Shown here: piece by piece, positions 1 to 8,888 of the stretch
Layout of the letters: every line of letters starts with the position of its first letter
Position numbering within the stretch: the first letter of the stretch is position 1
Source: Halorubrum trapanicum
GTDB taxonomy: Archaea > Halobacteriota > Halobacteria > Halobacteriales > Haloferacaceae
Length of the DNA: 64,000 nucleotides
Direction of reading: 5' to 3'
Assembly: GCF_017873555.1 (NCBI RefSeq)
Contig: NZ_JAGGKE010000003.1
Coordinates: forward strand, 124,001-188,000
Translations under genes and position numbers: made by a program
Notes under the pieces: generated by a model
What the model saw: the letters and a program-made list of their open reading frames with translations, nothing else
Database searches by the model: none
What the model was told of the DNA's origin: nothing

Positions 1-707
1 GCCGGGTCGCGCGAGAGGATCTCGAGGACCGCGTCGGAGACGACCTCCGGGGTGCGCCAGTCGTCTTCGGTCCCGAGTCCGAAGTAACGGGTCGCACGCG
101 TGTCGATCGTCGTCACCGGCCAGAACGTGTTACAGCCGACGTCGTCGCCCGCCAGCTCCTCGGCGAGCGAGAGCGTGATGAACGACATGCCGAGCTTCGA
201 CCACGCGTACGGCGCCTTCCCGGGCGAGCGGTCGGTCACGACCGGCGGCGAGTTCGACAGCAGCCACGCCCCGTCCTGTTCCGCGAGGTGGTTGGCGAAC
301 GCGTGCGCGACGAGGTGGCTGCCGCGGACGTTCACGTCGGTCAGGAGGTCGAACCGGTCGGCGGGCAGGTCGGCGACGTTCGCCAGCTGGATCGCGCTCG
401 CGTTGTTGACCACGATGTCGACCTCGCCGAAACGATCGATCGCCTCCTCGGCGACCGCCTCGACGCGATCCTCGTCGCGGAGGTCGAGTTCGAGCGCGAG
501 CGCCTCCACCCCGCGGTCGCGCACCTCGCGGGCCGTCTGCTCGATCGATCCCTCCAGCTCGGAGTCGTCGTCGTCCGTCGTCTTCCCCGTCGAGACGACG
601 TTACAGCCCTGGTCGGCCAGCGCGAGCGCGATCTGCTTGCCGATACCGCGAGTCGTTCCCGTGATGAACGCCGTCGAACCCGAGAGGTCTGGAGCCGCGA
701 GTGCCAT
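1..707 (-). CDS. HSDL2-like short-chain dehydrogenase/reductase (3' end outside window)
   Basis: NAD(P)-dependent oxidoreductase of the short-chain dehydrogenase family. The Rossmann motif TGTTRGIG is at residues 16-23, NNASA at 101-105, and the catalytic pair is Y167/K171 in YAWSKLGMS. The NNASAI and SNSPP motifs and the NTFWP segment resemble the SDR domain of hydroxysteroid dehydrogenase-like protein 2, so the subfamily call is HSDL2-like; the substrate is unknown. About 235 codons are visible and the gene runs off the left edge. The ATG at 707 is supported by a TATA-like element at 731-738, about 28 nt upstream, implying a leaderless mRNA. It is divergent from the Gfo/Idh gene at 862. Confidence 0.85.
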   Translation of the reverse strand, partial: MALAAPDLSGSTAFITGTTRGIGKQIALALADQGCNVVSTGKTTDDDDSELEGSIEQTAREVRDRGVEALALELDLRDEDRVEAVAEEAIDRFGEVDIVVNNASAIQLANVADLPADRFDLLTDVNVRGSHLVAHAFANHLAEQDGAWLLSNSPPVVTDRSPGKAPYAWSKLGMSFITLSLAEELAGDDVGCNTFWPVTTIDTRATRYFGLGTEDDWRTPEVVSDAVLEILSRDP

Positions 708-728
708 ACGCTCGGATCGGCCGACCGA

Positions 729-740
729 ACTATAATTCCC
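729..740 (-). promoter_or_regulatory. TATA box of the SDR gene
   Basis: On the minus strand the sequence GGAATTATAGTT lies about 25-33 nt before the ATG at 707. That is the usual archaeal BRE/TATA spacing for a leaderless transcript, and it is the only A/T cluster in an otherwise G+C-rich intergenic region. Confidence 0.5.
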
Positions 741-861
741 GGTGTCCGAGCCGAAGAACCGGGCGACCGGTTCGGCGGGGGCCGGCGACCCAGCGGCCGG
801 AATCGACCGACGCCACCTGCCGGACACAAACCACTTGACCGGGGGGCGCGTCGCCCAGTTT

Positions 862-1866
862 ATGAGTACTCCGGCGACCAACTCGGACCGACTCGAATTC
901 GGCGTCCTCGGCACCGCGGGCATCGCCCGCAAGGCGGTGATCCCCGCGATCGCCGCGAGCGACCACGCGGTCGGCGCGGTGGCGTCCCGGGACGCCGACC
1001 GCGCGGAGTCGTTCGCGACCGAGAACTCGATCCCCCGCAGCTACGGCTCCTACGAGGCGCTGCTCGGAGACGACGCGCTCGACGCGGTGTACGTCCCGCT
1101 CCCCAACGGCCGCCACGCGGAGTGGACCAAACGCGCCGCGGACGCCGGGTTGGACGTCCTCTGTGAGAAGCCGTTGGCTGCGGACGCCGACGAGGCGCGG
1201 GAGGTTGTCGACCACTGCGACGAGCGGGGCGTCACGCTGATGGAGGGGTTCATGTACCGGTATCACCCGCGCACCGAGCGCGCCCTCGCGCTCGCGGCGA
1301 GCGAACTCGACGACGTTCGTACGGTGACGGCGACGTTCCGCTTCCCGCTGTACGACCGCCCGAACGACGTGCGCCTCGACCCAGATCTCGCCGGCGGGTC
1401 GCTGATGGACGTCGGCTGCTACCCCGTCTCGCTGGCCCGGACGGTGCTCGGGACCCCCGACCGGGCGTACGCCCACGCCGGCGACACCCGGGACGCCGGC
1501 GTCGACACCGAGTTCGCGGGCGTGCTGGCCTACGACGACGGCCGGTCGGCGCGGGTCGCCGCCGGGTTCGACACGCAGCTCGTCCAGCGCTACCGGATCG
1601 AGGCGACGAACGGCTGGGTCGAGGTCGAGCGGGCGTTCGACGCGCCGACCGACGAGGCGGTGGAGCTGGCGTACGAGATCGACGGCCGACGCGGCGTCGA
1701 GACGTTCCCCGCCGTCGACCAGTACCGGCTTCAGGTCGAGCACTTCGCGGACCGCGTCGCCGACGGACACGCTCCCCTAACCGACGGCGAAGCGGCGATC
1801 GCGAACATGCGGGTCATCGACGCGCTCGCCGAGAGCGCCGCCGCCGGCGGTCCCGTCGACTGCTGA
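862..1866 (+). CDS. Gfo/Idh/MocA family oxidoreductase, sugar dehydrogenase-like
   Basis: A 334-residue NAD(P)-dependent oxidoreductase, the usual length for the family. The N-terminal Rossmann fold carries GVLGTAGIARKAVIPAI near residue 13. The Gfo/Idh signature follows as CEKPLAADADEA near residue 102, then MEGFMYRYHPR, which resembles D-xylose dehydrogenase and dihydrodiol dehydrogenase members. The substrate is probably a sugar or cyclic polyol, but the family is too broad to be specific. The ATG at 862 was chosen because the Rossmann strand begins a few residues later; upstream in-frame starts add G+C-rich sequence without family resemblance. The downstream neighbour pheT is convergent. 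Confidence 0.85.
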   Translation: MSTPATNSDRLEFGVLGTAGIARKAVIPAIAASDHAVGAVASRDADRAESFATENSIPRSYGSYEALLGDDALDAVYVPLPNGRHAEWTKRAADAGLDVLCEKPLAADADEAREVVDHCDERGVTLMEGFMYRYHPRTERALALAASELDDVRTVTATFRFPLYDRPNDVRLDPDLAGGSLMDVGCYPVSLARTVLGTPDRAYAHAGDTRDAGVDTEFAGVLAYDDGRSARVAAGFDTQLVQRYRIEATNGWVEVERAFDAPTDEAVELAYEIDGRRGVETFPAVDQYRLQVEHFADRVADGHAPLTDGEAAIANMRVIDALAESAAAGGPVDC

Positions 1867-1926
1867 CGCCGCCCCCGCTCGGCCCGCCGACCGCCGCGCT
1901 GGACGCCGCCGCTCGCTCGACGTCCG

Positions 1927-3708
1927 TTACCGCAGGGCGTCGAGGTCGAACTCGAAGGCGGCGACCGGCACTTCGAGGTCGTGTTCGACGAGCACCGCGG
2001 GGTGGAGCTCGCCGATCACGCCGACGCGCTCGCCGTCGACGACGACGTCGGCGGCGCGCCCCTCGATGAACGAGGGGTGTTCGGTCCGCGGCGTCGCCAG
2101 GTCGGCGTCGAAGTCGTCACAGATCGCCTGGAGCCGCCCTTTCGCGGCCTCGTAGGAGGCGTCGCGGCGGGCGACCGCACCGGCGACGTGCCGCGATTCG
2201 GCGACGCCCGTGTCCGCGTCGGCGTCGCGCTCGGCGACGAAGCCGACCTCGGCGACGTCCTGCGGGTAGGCGTTGTGGGTGTTCCGCTCCAACAGCATCA
2301 CGAGCGACGGGAGCGCCCACGTCCGGAGTTGGGTGTACTCCTCGCTGTACGGCTCCGTGATCGCGATCGGGTCGCCCCCGCCGAAGACGCCGGCGCTCGC
2401 GTTCGGCTCGTCCGCGTCGGCGACCGCGGCGCCGCCGGTGCCCGGCTCGATCCGCATCCGGTCGTAGTTCTCAGTCCCACTCGTCATGTGGAAGTTCAGC
2501 AGGTCCTCGAAGCCCAGCCCGACGAGGCTCGTCCGGACCGCGTCCTCCAGCCGCGAGCGCTCGTGGCGCCCGCCGACGGTGCCCACGTCGGGGTAGCGCG
2601 GCTCCAAGTTGTCGAAGCCGTAGGCGCGCCCCACGTCGTCGACGAGGTCGAGCGGGTGGAGCACGTCGACGCGGTACGGCGGAATCTCGACCTCGTAGCT
2701 CACGTCCTCGCCGAGCGTGTAGGAAGCGTCCAGCCCGGCGCGCTCGAAGCAGTCGACGACCTCCTCCGGCTCGAAGTCGACGCCGAGCAGCGTCTCGATC
2801 CGGTCGTGCGAGACGGTCTTCTCGTCGACGTCGAGGTTCGGACGGACGAGTTCGGGACCGTACTCGCTCGGATGTGTCGCGCCGTCGGCGTAGTTCACCT
2901 CGACCGCCTCGATCGTCGCGCCGCGGGCCGACAGCGCGTAACAGATAATCGTACACATCCGGTCGATCGTCCACTGGTCGGTGCCGGTCAGCTCGACGAA
3001 CAGCTCGCGGGAGCCGGTCGTCACCTCGGTGCGCTTCCCGTTGATGACGGGCGGGAACGAGAACAGGCCGAGATCGTCGTAGATCGCCGGGTAGCGGTCC
3101 AGATCCGCGACAAGGTCGGCGTAGGTCGTCCCCGTGTCGTGTTTCTCCAAGACCTCGGCGGGAGTCAGCTCGTCGTTGGCGTCGAGCGGGACGAACGTGT
3201 CCCCGTCGGGGTCGACGCCGCGGTAGGTGATCGACGGCTCCGCGCCCTCCTGGAGCGGCGCGCCCTTCACCATCGCGAGGTCGTGGACTCCGATGGCGCC
3301 CTTCGCGCGGCCGCGGCCCATCGTCGCGTGGAGCTTCTCTTGGAGCTGGATCAGCGACTCCAGCGCCCCCTCGTCGAGGTCGAGGCCGCGGACCACGGCG
3401 CCGGTGACGTACGGGCGCTCGTCCGGGACCGACTCGTCGACCTCGATGGTCCACTCCGGATCGTTCGTGTTCGGGACGTAGACGCCGCGCGCGTCGCCGT
3501 AGTGGTAGCGCAGCGATCGGGCGACCCCCTCGACGGAGAGCCGGTCGAGTCGGTCGGGCGCGAACTCGAACTGGAACTCGCCGTCGTCGGTCTCGCCCTC
3601 GAACTCCAGGCCGAGACCGAACAGGTCCGCCTTGAGTTCCTCGTCCTCTTTCTCCTCGTGGCCGGTCAGCTCGCGGAGTTCGTCGGGGTCGACGTCGACG
3701 ACGGGCAT
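1927..3708 (-). CDS. pheT: Phenylalanyl-tRNA synthetase beta subunit
   Basis: A 593-residue beta subunit of the (alpha-beta)2 cytoplasmic enzyme that charges tRNA-Phe. It is of the shorter archaeal type, without the bacterial N-terminal tRNA-binding extension. It contains a B3/B4-like editing region, a B5 segment ending around PYRVDVLHPLDLVDDVGR near residue 340, and the class II-like C-terminal core ending in EFDLDAL. The ATG at 3708 overlaps the TGA of pheS as ATGA, so the pair is translationally coupled. An open frame continues upstream to 4062 but only reads through pheS in another frame. Confidence 0.95.
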   Translation of the reverse strand: MPVVDVDPDELRELTGHEEKEDEELKADLFGLGLEFEGETDDGEFQFEFAPDRLDRLSVEGVARSLRYHYGDARGVYVPNTNDPEWTIEVDESVPDERPYVTGAVVRGLDLDEGALESLIQLQEKLHATMGRGRAKGAIGVHDLAMVKGAPLQEGAEPSITYRGVDPDGDTFVPLDANDELTPAEVLEKHDTGTTYADLVADLDRYPAIYDDLGLFSFPPVINGKRTEVTTGSRELFVELTGTDQWTIDRMCTIICYALSARGATIEAVEVNYADGATHPSEYGPELVRPNLDVDEKTVSHDRIETLLGVDFEPEEVVDCFERAGLDASYTLGEDVSYEVEIPPYRVDVLHPLDLVDDVGRAYGFDNLEPRYPDVGTVGGRHERSRLEDAVRTSLVGLGFEDLLNFHMTSGTENYDRMRIEPGTGGAAVADADEPNASAGVFGGGDPIAITEPYSEEYTQLRTWALPSLVMLLERNTHNAYPQDVAEVGFVAERDADADTGVAESRHVAGAVARRDASYEAAKGRLQAICDDFDADLATPRTEHPSFIEGRAADVVVDGERVGVIGELHPAVLVEHDLEVPVAAFEFDLDALR

Positions 3709-5237
3709 CAGTAGCTCACCTCCGCGTTCCGCAGGAAGTCGATGTCGGCGAGCGTCCCGTGGAGGTCGCGGATGTCCTCCGCGCCCGTCGTCAGCATCGC
3801 CAGTCGCTCCAAGGCGAGCCCCCACGCCATCACGTCGCAGTCGACGCCGAGCGGGCCGGTGACCTCCTCGCGGAAGACGCCGGAGTTGCCGATCTCGATC
3901 TCCTCGCCCGTCTCCGGGTGCTCGCCGAACAGCTCGAAGGACGGCTCGGTGTAGGGGTTGTAGTGCGGCTTGAACCGGATGTCCGTGATCCCGAACTGGC
4001 GGTAGAACTCCTCGAAGGTCCCCATCAGGTCGCGGACCGACAGGTCCTCGGCCATCACCCACCCCTCGATCTGGAAGAACTCGAGCAGGTGCGTCGGGTC
4101 GAGCGTGTCGTTGCGGTACACCTTCTCGACCGAGAAGTAGCGCTGCGGCGGCTCAAGCTCCGCGCCCGCGACCCCGGAGAGGTAGCGCATCGACAGCGAC
4201 GTGGTGTGCCCCCGCAGCGCGACCTCGCGGGCGAACTCCTCGGACCACGGCGAGTGGTAGCCGTCGCCGTCCTCGCCCCAGCCGTCGCGGTGGGCCGATT
4301 CGACGCGGGTCATCAGCTCGTCGGGAATCTCCTCCATCGGGTCCACGTCGAGCGCGAACCGGTCCCAGTGGGTCCGCGCCGGGTGGTCCTGCGGCATGAA
4401 CAGGCAGTCGTTGATCCAGAAGTCGGCGTCGGCGTGGGGACCCTCCATCTCCGAAAAGCCCATGCCGACGAGCACGTCCTTCACGCGGTCGGCGGTCCGA
4501 CGGAGCACGTGCTTGCGGCCGCCGCGGGCCGTCTCCGCCTCGGCCTCGACGTTGTACTCGGCGAACTCCGCGTCGCGCCACTCGCCGCTGGCGAGCAGCT
4601 CGGGCGTGAGCGCGCCCACCGTCTCGGTCGCTTCGACGCCCGTCATCAGCGCGTCGACGCCGTCGTCGGTGAGCGTCACCGTCCGGGTGACCGACTCCGC
4701 GACCGCGATCAGTCCGCGCGAGTCGAGCCGGTCGATCACCGCGTCGTCGACGGCGATATCAGCCGCGCTGCGACTCTCACCGTCGGCGTCCGCGAGTGCC
4801 GCGAGCGCCGTCGCCTCCGGATCGGCGTCGGGGTCGGCATCGGGGTCGACCGAAAGTTCGCCGTCGTCGACGCTCCCGAATCCCTTCCGCGCGAAGTTCG
4901 CCAAGGCGATGTCGACCTCGGGTCCGTCCAGGTCGGCCCCGCCGATGACCGCGCCCATCGAGACCGGCTCGGCGTCGGCGCCGGCGTCGAGACCGGCCCG
5001 GTAGAGCCGCGTCTCGGGCAGCCCCGCCTCGACGTAGGCCCGTCCCTCGTCGGTGAGTTCGAGCGTCTCGTCGGTCACCGACCCGACCTCGACGAGGCCC
5101 TCCTCCGCCAGGTCGAAGGCCGCGCCCGCGACCGTCTCCGGCTTCAGGTCGGTCTCCGCGGCTATCTCCGCCACCGTTCGTTCGTCCGTCGCGCTCGCGG
5201 CCTCGAGGACCGCGAGCTGTCGTTCCGGGAGTCGCAT
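3708..5237 (-). CDS. pheS: Phenylalanyl-tRNA synthetase alpha subunit
   Basis: A 509-residue catalytic subunit forming Phe-AMP and transferring Phe to tRNA-Phe. Residues 1-75 form a winged helix (ERQLAVLEAAS, then TVAEIAAETDLKPETV), as in archaeal and eukaryotic PheS N-terminal DNA-binding-fold domains. The class II core occupies the C-terminal half: motif 2 around FFQIEGWVMAEDLSVRD and motif 3 in WGLALERLAML. It is first in the pheS-pheT operon, with a 4-nt overlap. A low-complexity acidic stretch (DPDADPDADPEA) sits between the winged helix and the core. Confidence 0.95.
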   Translation of the reverse strand: MRLPERQLAVLEAASATDERTVAEIAAETDLKPETVAGAAFDLAEEGLVEVGSVTDETLELTDEGRAYVEAGLPETRLYRAGLDAGADAEPVSMGAVIGGADLDGPEVDIALANFARKGFGSVDDGELSVDPDADPDADPEATALAALADADGESRSAADIAVDDAVIDRLDSRGLIAVAESVTRTVTLTDDGVDALMTGVEATETVGALTPELLASGEWRDAEFAEYNVEAEAETARGGRKHVLRRTADRVKDVLVGMGFSEMEGPHADADFWINDCLFMPQDHPARTHWDRFALDVDPMEEIPDELMTRVESAHRDGWGEDGDGYHSPWSEEFAREVALRGHTTSLSMRYLSGVAGAELEPPQRYFSVEKVYRNDTLDPTHLLEFFQIEGWVMAEDLSVRDLMGTFEEFYRQFGITDIRFKPHYNPYTEPSFELFGEHPETGEEIEIGNSGVFREEVTGPLGVDCDVMAWGLALERLAMLTTGAEDIRDLHGTLADIDFLRNAEVSY

Positions 5238-5359
5238 TCGAGTTGTCCTTACACGCGTGCGGCTGGTTGGTAACGGTTCCGGGACCGAGACGCCACGCCA
5301 ACATCGTTTCTGATATATTGAACGTCTGAGTTATATGCCGATTCACTGAGAGGGAGGAT

Positions 5360-5656
5360 ATGCGCAGCGTCCCGACCGAACCGAACGATTCCGATTCGGT
5401 ACCCGAGACGACTCGCGTCCCCCACGGCGGCGACGGACCGAGTCCCAGCCTCGCCGTCGTCGAAGCGATCGCCGACCTCGCCGGCGTCGATCCCGGTGAC
5501 CTACACGAGGATGGCGCCGTGCTGTACGAGCACGTCGACCCCGACGCGCTCGTCTCCGGCGGGTCCGGCGACGACATCGACGTCTCGCTCACCGTTGCGG
5601 GCTACGACGTGCGCGTCGGCCCCGAGTCCGCCGTCGCCCGGCGGTCGCGGAACTGA
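5360..5656 (+). CDS. HalOD1 (haloarchaeal output domain) protein
   Basis: A small 98-residue protein. After a disordered N-terminus the segment PSLAVVEAIADLAGVDPGDL, followed by LYEHVDPDALVSGG and a beta strand, matches the haloarchaeal output domain HalOD1, a stand-alone or sensor-fused module thought to act in signalling. No sensor domain is attached. The ATG at 5360 has both a TATA-like GTTATATG about 30 nt upstream (5332-5339) and a GGGAGG purine stretch just before it (5350-5355), so the start is well defined. It is divergent from pheS. Confidence 0.75.
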   Translation: MRSVPTEPNDSDSVPETTRVPHGGDGPSPSLAVVEAIADLAGVDPGDLHEDGAVLYEHVDPDALVSGGSGDDIDVSLTVAGYDVRVGPESAVARRSRN

Positions 5657-5688
5657 GGCGCGGACCCGACTCGGACCGTTTCCGCCCG

Positions 5689-6393
5689 CTACTCCGATTC
5701 GGTCGATCGTTCGCGGAGCCGCGCGATCCGGTCGCCGAGCGGCGGTTGGACCTCGAACCACGTCGACCAGTCGCCGGTCTCCGGCTCGATCCCGCGGCGC
5801 TCCGCGACGCGCTCGAACGCGTCCGCGACGCGGTCGGCGCCGACGGCGTCCGCGGCGCGGGCGTCCGCCGCGTACTGGACCCGACGGCCGGCCCAGAAGG
5901 AGACGAGTCCGACGGCGACGACGGCGGCGAAGCCGGACCCGAACGGGACGAGCGTCGTGACGACCGCTGTCAGCAGCGCCAGCACGCCCCCGACGGCGAC
6001 GGCGCGGAACTCGGCGTAGTACGTCGTCACCCGACCGGCCTCCGCCGCGAACAGCCCGACTACGACGTTCTCGTCGAGGTCCGTCAGCACGTCCTCGGTG
6101 AGGAACAGCACCCGTCGGCGGGGCGGCCCCCGAACGCCCACCTCTGCGGGACCGACGGCCGAGTCGTCGTCGCCGACCGCTCCGCCTCCGCTCGCGCCGT
6201 CCCCGTCGACGGATTCGATCGCGATCCGGTCGACGTCGAGTCCGCCGGCCTCCGCCAGCGCCGCGATCTGTTCGCGCTCCGCCTCCGTCGGCTCCCGCAG
6301 GTCCCGAAAGCGGTCTGCCGCGTACAGCGGTCCAACCGAGACCGCGAGCGCGGCGACGACGGCGACGCCGACGAGGAGCGCGACGCTGATCAT
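5689..6393 (-). CDS. M48-like membrane protein with degenerate protease motif
   Basis: A 234-residue protein with the layout of HtpX/M48 peptidases: an N-terminal membrane segment (ISVALLVGVAVVAALAVSV), a soluble part, a position where M48 enzymes carry HExxH, two more hydrophobic segments (about 130-165), a YAADARAADAVG stretch equivalent to the ExxxD region, and a terminal QPPLGDRIARL like the HPPLxxRI of M48. Where HExxH is expected it reads VVVGLFAAEAGRVTTYY: both zinc-binding histidines are gone and the ExxxD glutamate is also missing. It is therefore probably an inactive pseudo-protease. Its stop lies 33 nt from the convergent HalOD1 gene. Confidence 0.65.
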   Translation of the reverse strand: MISVALLVGVAVVAALAVSVGPLYAADRFRDLREPTEAEREQIAALAEAGGLDVDRIAIESVDGDGASGGGAVGDDDSAVGPAEVGVRGPPRRRVLFLTEDVLTDLDENVVVGLFAAEAGRVTTYYAEFRAVAVGGVLALLTAVVTTLVPFGSGFAAVVAVGLVSFWAGRRVQYAADARAADAVGADRVADAFERVAERRGIEPETGDWSTWFEVQPPLGDRIARLRERSTESE

Positions 6394-6469
6394 CGCTCTC
6401 GACGACGGGGCGGCCGGAGTAAAAAGGCCCGGTGTCGCGGCGTATCTCCCGCTTTGCCCTCATCCCTCC

Positions 6470-7120
6470 TCACTCCGGGACGCGTCGCGCGAGCGCCCGG
6501 ACCGCCGCCGCGGCCTCGCTGTCGGGTGCGGCGTCCGCGACCGGTCGCTCCGCAGCGACGGACCGCCCGACGCGCGGATCGGCCGGGACCACCTCGACCG
6601 GCGCGCCGAGCGCGTCGCCGATCGGGTCGACCGGCGGCGGCTCGGTCACGCGGTTGACCGCGCACCCGACCAGCCCGGCGTCGAGCTCGCGCGCCAGTTC
6701 GCGGGTCCGGATCGCGTCGGCGAGCGCGAACGCCCGCGGCGAGACGACGAGCAGGCAGGCGTCCGCGACCGCCAGCGGCACGCCGGCGTCGGCGCGGCGC
6801 CCCGCGGGACAGTCGAGGACGACGGTCCCGAACTCGCGCTCGACCGCGGCGACTGCTCCCTTCAGTCGCGTCAGGTCCGCGGCGCGCGCGCCGGCCAGCG
6901 TCCGCCCGCACGGGACGATGTCCACCGGCCCGGGGCGGACCGTCTCCATCGGATCGGCCGTGCCGGCCAGCACGTCGTGGAGGTCCGGGCCGCGGCCGTC
7001 CGGGAGGTCCGCCATGCCGAGGTCCGCGTCGACGACGACCCCGTCGAGTTCGGCGGCGACGTTGTACGCCAGCGTCGTCTTCCCGACTCCGCCCTTCCCG
7101 CCGGCCACCGCGAGGATCAC
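6470..7120 (-). CDS. MinD/ParA-like P-loop ATPase
   Basis: A 216-residue ATPase of the SIMIBI class. The deviant Walker A is AGGKGGVGKTTLAYNVAAEL at residues 5-24, the switch region VVDADLGMADL follows, and the Walker B-like VVLDCPAGR is near residue 99. MinD-like proteins act as dimeric membrane-associated positioning or regulatory ATPases. No clear amphipathic C-terminal membrane-targeting helix is visible. The start is GTG at 7120, overlapping the TGA of the upstream gene as GTGA, so it is coupled to the conserved haloarchaeal cluster behind mcm. The role is unknown. Confidence 0.8.
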   Translation of the reverse strand: MILAVAGGKGGVGKTTLAYNVAAELDGVVVDADLGMADLPDGRGPDLHDVLAGTADPMETVRPGPVDIVPCGRTLAGARAADLTRLKGAVAAVEREFGTVVLDCPAGRRADAGVPLAVADACLLVVSPRAFALADAIRTRELARELDAGLVGCAVNRVTEPPPVDPIGDALGAPVEVVPADPRVGRSVAAERPVADAAPDSEAAAAVRALARRVPE

Positions 7121-7935
7121 GCCAGCGCCTCCAGCGCCTCCGTCGGCACCTCGCTCTCCTCGGCGCGCTCCGCTAGCGTCGCTGCGCGGTCGCGGATCGC
7201 CTTCAGGCGCTCAGCGTCGGCCGCGACGCGCTCGTCGAGTCCGTCGACCGCGTCGAGACCGCCGGCCTCCTCGACGACCGCCGTCGCCGTCGCGAGGTCG
7301 GCGTCGGTCAGCCGCTCCGCCCGATCGATCCGGGTCTCGACGCTCGCGAACCACGCGTCTATCTCGTCGGCCGTCGCCGTCCGTGATGTCGATTCCGCGG
7401 TCGCCGCCCGGCCCGAGTCGCTTCCGACCGTCGACTCGACCGCCTCTGCGCCGCCGCCGGCTTCGCCCCCTCTCCGATCGACTGAGTTTCCGTTCCGGGC
7501 GGTCTCTCCCGCGCCTCGCCCGGCTTCTCCGCGGTCATCGGGGTCGATCGCTCCCGTGACCGCTCGCCGCGGCGGGCGATGGGCTTCGAGGTCCCGTACC
7601 GCCGCCCGCGCGAGGTCGGATCCGGTTTCGTCCGCCGCACGAGTGTCTTTCTCGCCCGGATCGACGGACTCGACGCTCGCGATCTCAACCGGCGGCTCGA
7701 CCGCGTCCGCGAGCGCCGCGAACCCGAACGTCTCGCGCTCGCCGGGGCCGACAACCGCCGTCACGCCCGCGGCGTCCCACCCGGTCTCAGCGACGCCGCC
7801 CCGCCGCGGCGGGAGAACCGGACCCTTCAGCCGACTCTCGATCCGGACCCGTCGCGGGACCGCCCCGTCGTTGCGCACCCGGAATCCGACGAGCGACGCG
7901 TCCCCCTCGCGGTCGACGGACCAGTCGAGTTCCAT
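7117..7935 (-). CDS. Haloarchaeal conserved protein of unknown function (beta N-domain, helical C-domain)
   Basis: 272 residues, not assigned to a characterised family. Residues 1-95 look like a beta sandwich (LVGFRVRNDGAVPRRVRIES, then VVGPGERETFGFAAL), similar to domains that bind or cap protein partners. Residues 100-185 are low-complexity, and the C-terminal 85 residues are helical (EIDAWFASVETRIDRAERL). It overlaps the MinD-like gene by 4 nt and is probably expressed with it, so it may be its partner; that is inference from gene order. The ATG at 7935 is supported by the TATA box at 7956-7965. Confidence 0.7.
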   Translation of the reverse strand: MELDWSVDREGDASLVGFRVRNDGAVPRRVRIESRLKGPVLPPRRGGVAETGWDAAGVTAVVGPGERETFGFAALADAVEPPVEIASVESVDPGEKDTRAADETGSDLARAAVRDLEAHRPPRRAVTGAIDPDDRGEAGRGAGETARNGNSVDRRGGEAGGGAEAVESTVGSDSGRAATAESTSRTATADEIDAWFASVETRIDRAERLTDADLATATAVVEEAGGLDAVDGLDERVAADAERLKAIRDRAATLAERAEESEVPTEALEALA

Positions 7936-7955
7936 GCGCCGGATCCCGCGGAATC

Positions 7956-7965
7956 GTATTTAAGC
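7956..7965 (-). promoter_or_regulatory. TATA box of the MinD-like operon
   Basis: Minus-strand GCTTAAATAC lies 21-30 nt before the ATG at 7935, matching the haloarchaeal TTTAAATA-type consensus. It suggests that the 7935-6470 gene pair has its own leaderless promoter and is not only read from mcm. Confidence 0.6.
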
Positions 7966-7994
7966 GTCGGGGCGGCCCAAGACGCTGCCCGAGT

Positions 7995-8888
7995 TCAGCG
8001 TTCGTCCGCTCCGTCGGAGCCGCAGGCGCTGCCGGACGCGTTGGACGTTCCTGACGCACCTGACGCAGCGAACGTTCCTCCCATACGAACGTCCCTGGTT
8101 CGGAGCAGCGACCGCGCGCTCCGCTCGGACGCGGCGACCGCCCGCGCCGCGTCGCCGCGCAGTTCGACCGGGGCGTCGAGCGCCGCGATCCTGACCGCCG
8201 CGAGCGACGCCGTTATCGGGTCCCCGTCGTACGCGTCCGGTCCCTCACCGGCCGCGCTCGGGTCGCCGGCCGGAACGACCGCGAGCGCCCGCCGGAACTC
8301 CGGATACATCGACTCGGCGAGCTCGCGACGGGCTTCGCGCCGTCGGTTCCGAAGCCGATCGCGGAGCCGTAGCCGTCGCCGTCGCTCGTCGCGGGCGCGG
8401 GTCGCCTCGGCTCGCGCGCGTTCGAGCGCCTGCTCGGCCGCGATCGCTTCGGTCTGTGCGGCCGATAGCTCCGCGGCCGCCGCCTCGAGGTCGTTGAGCG
8501 CCTCGTCCGCGTCGGCGTCGACCGCGCGGCGCGCCCGAGCGTCGCCGCGGAGCGCGGCGACCCGCTCTTTCAGCCGCTCGATCTCACCGGTCGTCTCCGC
8601 GACCCGTCGCCGCGCCGCGGTCAGGTCGACCGGTTCGACCTCTATCGCCGCGAGTTCGGCTTCGATCTCGTCGATCTCGTCCGCGGTCGCCGCGGTCCGC
8701 CCCCGAGAGCGCGCGGCCGCCGCGAGCTGGCGTCGGAGTCCCGCATCGGTGGGTACCCGTCCGAGTACCGCGCTCGGCTTCGGACGGGCTTCGACGGTGG
8801 CAGACTCGTTTTTCCCGTCCGATCCGGCGGATTCGTTTTCGCGGTCTTCGCGGTCCGGCTCCGACGGTGTCGGCCCTGCTCCGGTCAC
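7995..8888 (-). CDS. Haloarchaeal coiled-coil protein of unknown function
   Basis: 297 residues. The N-terminus is charged and disordered. The middle (about 60-200) is a long heptad-rich helix, including EIERLKERVAALRGDA and AIAAEQALERARAEATRA, predicting a coiled coil. A conserved C-terminal patch around RELAESMYPEFRRALAVVP follows. The GTG at 8888 overlaps the TGA of the upstream 112-residue gene as GTGA, which fixes the start; an upstream extension to 9170 is antisense-like G+C-rich sequence. I recognise it only as a conserved haloarchaeal neighbour of mcm. Confidence 0.7.
   Translation of the reverse strand: MTGAGPTPSEPDREDRENESAGSDGKNESATVEARPKPSAVLGRVPTDAGLRRQLAAAARSRGRTAATADEIDEIEAELAAIEVEPVDLTAARRRVAETTGEIERLKERVAALRGDARARRAVDADADEALNDLEAAAAELSAAQTEAIAAEQALERARAEATRARDERRRRLRLRDRLRNRRREARRELAESMYPEFRRALAVVPAGDPSAAGEGPDAYDGDPITASLAAVRIAALDAPVELRGDAARAVAASERSARSLLRTRDVRMGGTFAASGASGTSNASGSACGSDGADER

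Noticed and set aside
730-1770. Long open frame antisense to the Gfo/Idh gene
   Set aside because: Translation is Arg/Val-rich with no domain; typical shadow in G+C-rich DNA. The same applies to long antisense frames over pheST, mcm, pyrG, ligA (36012-38504), pccB and pccA (60334-62820).
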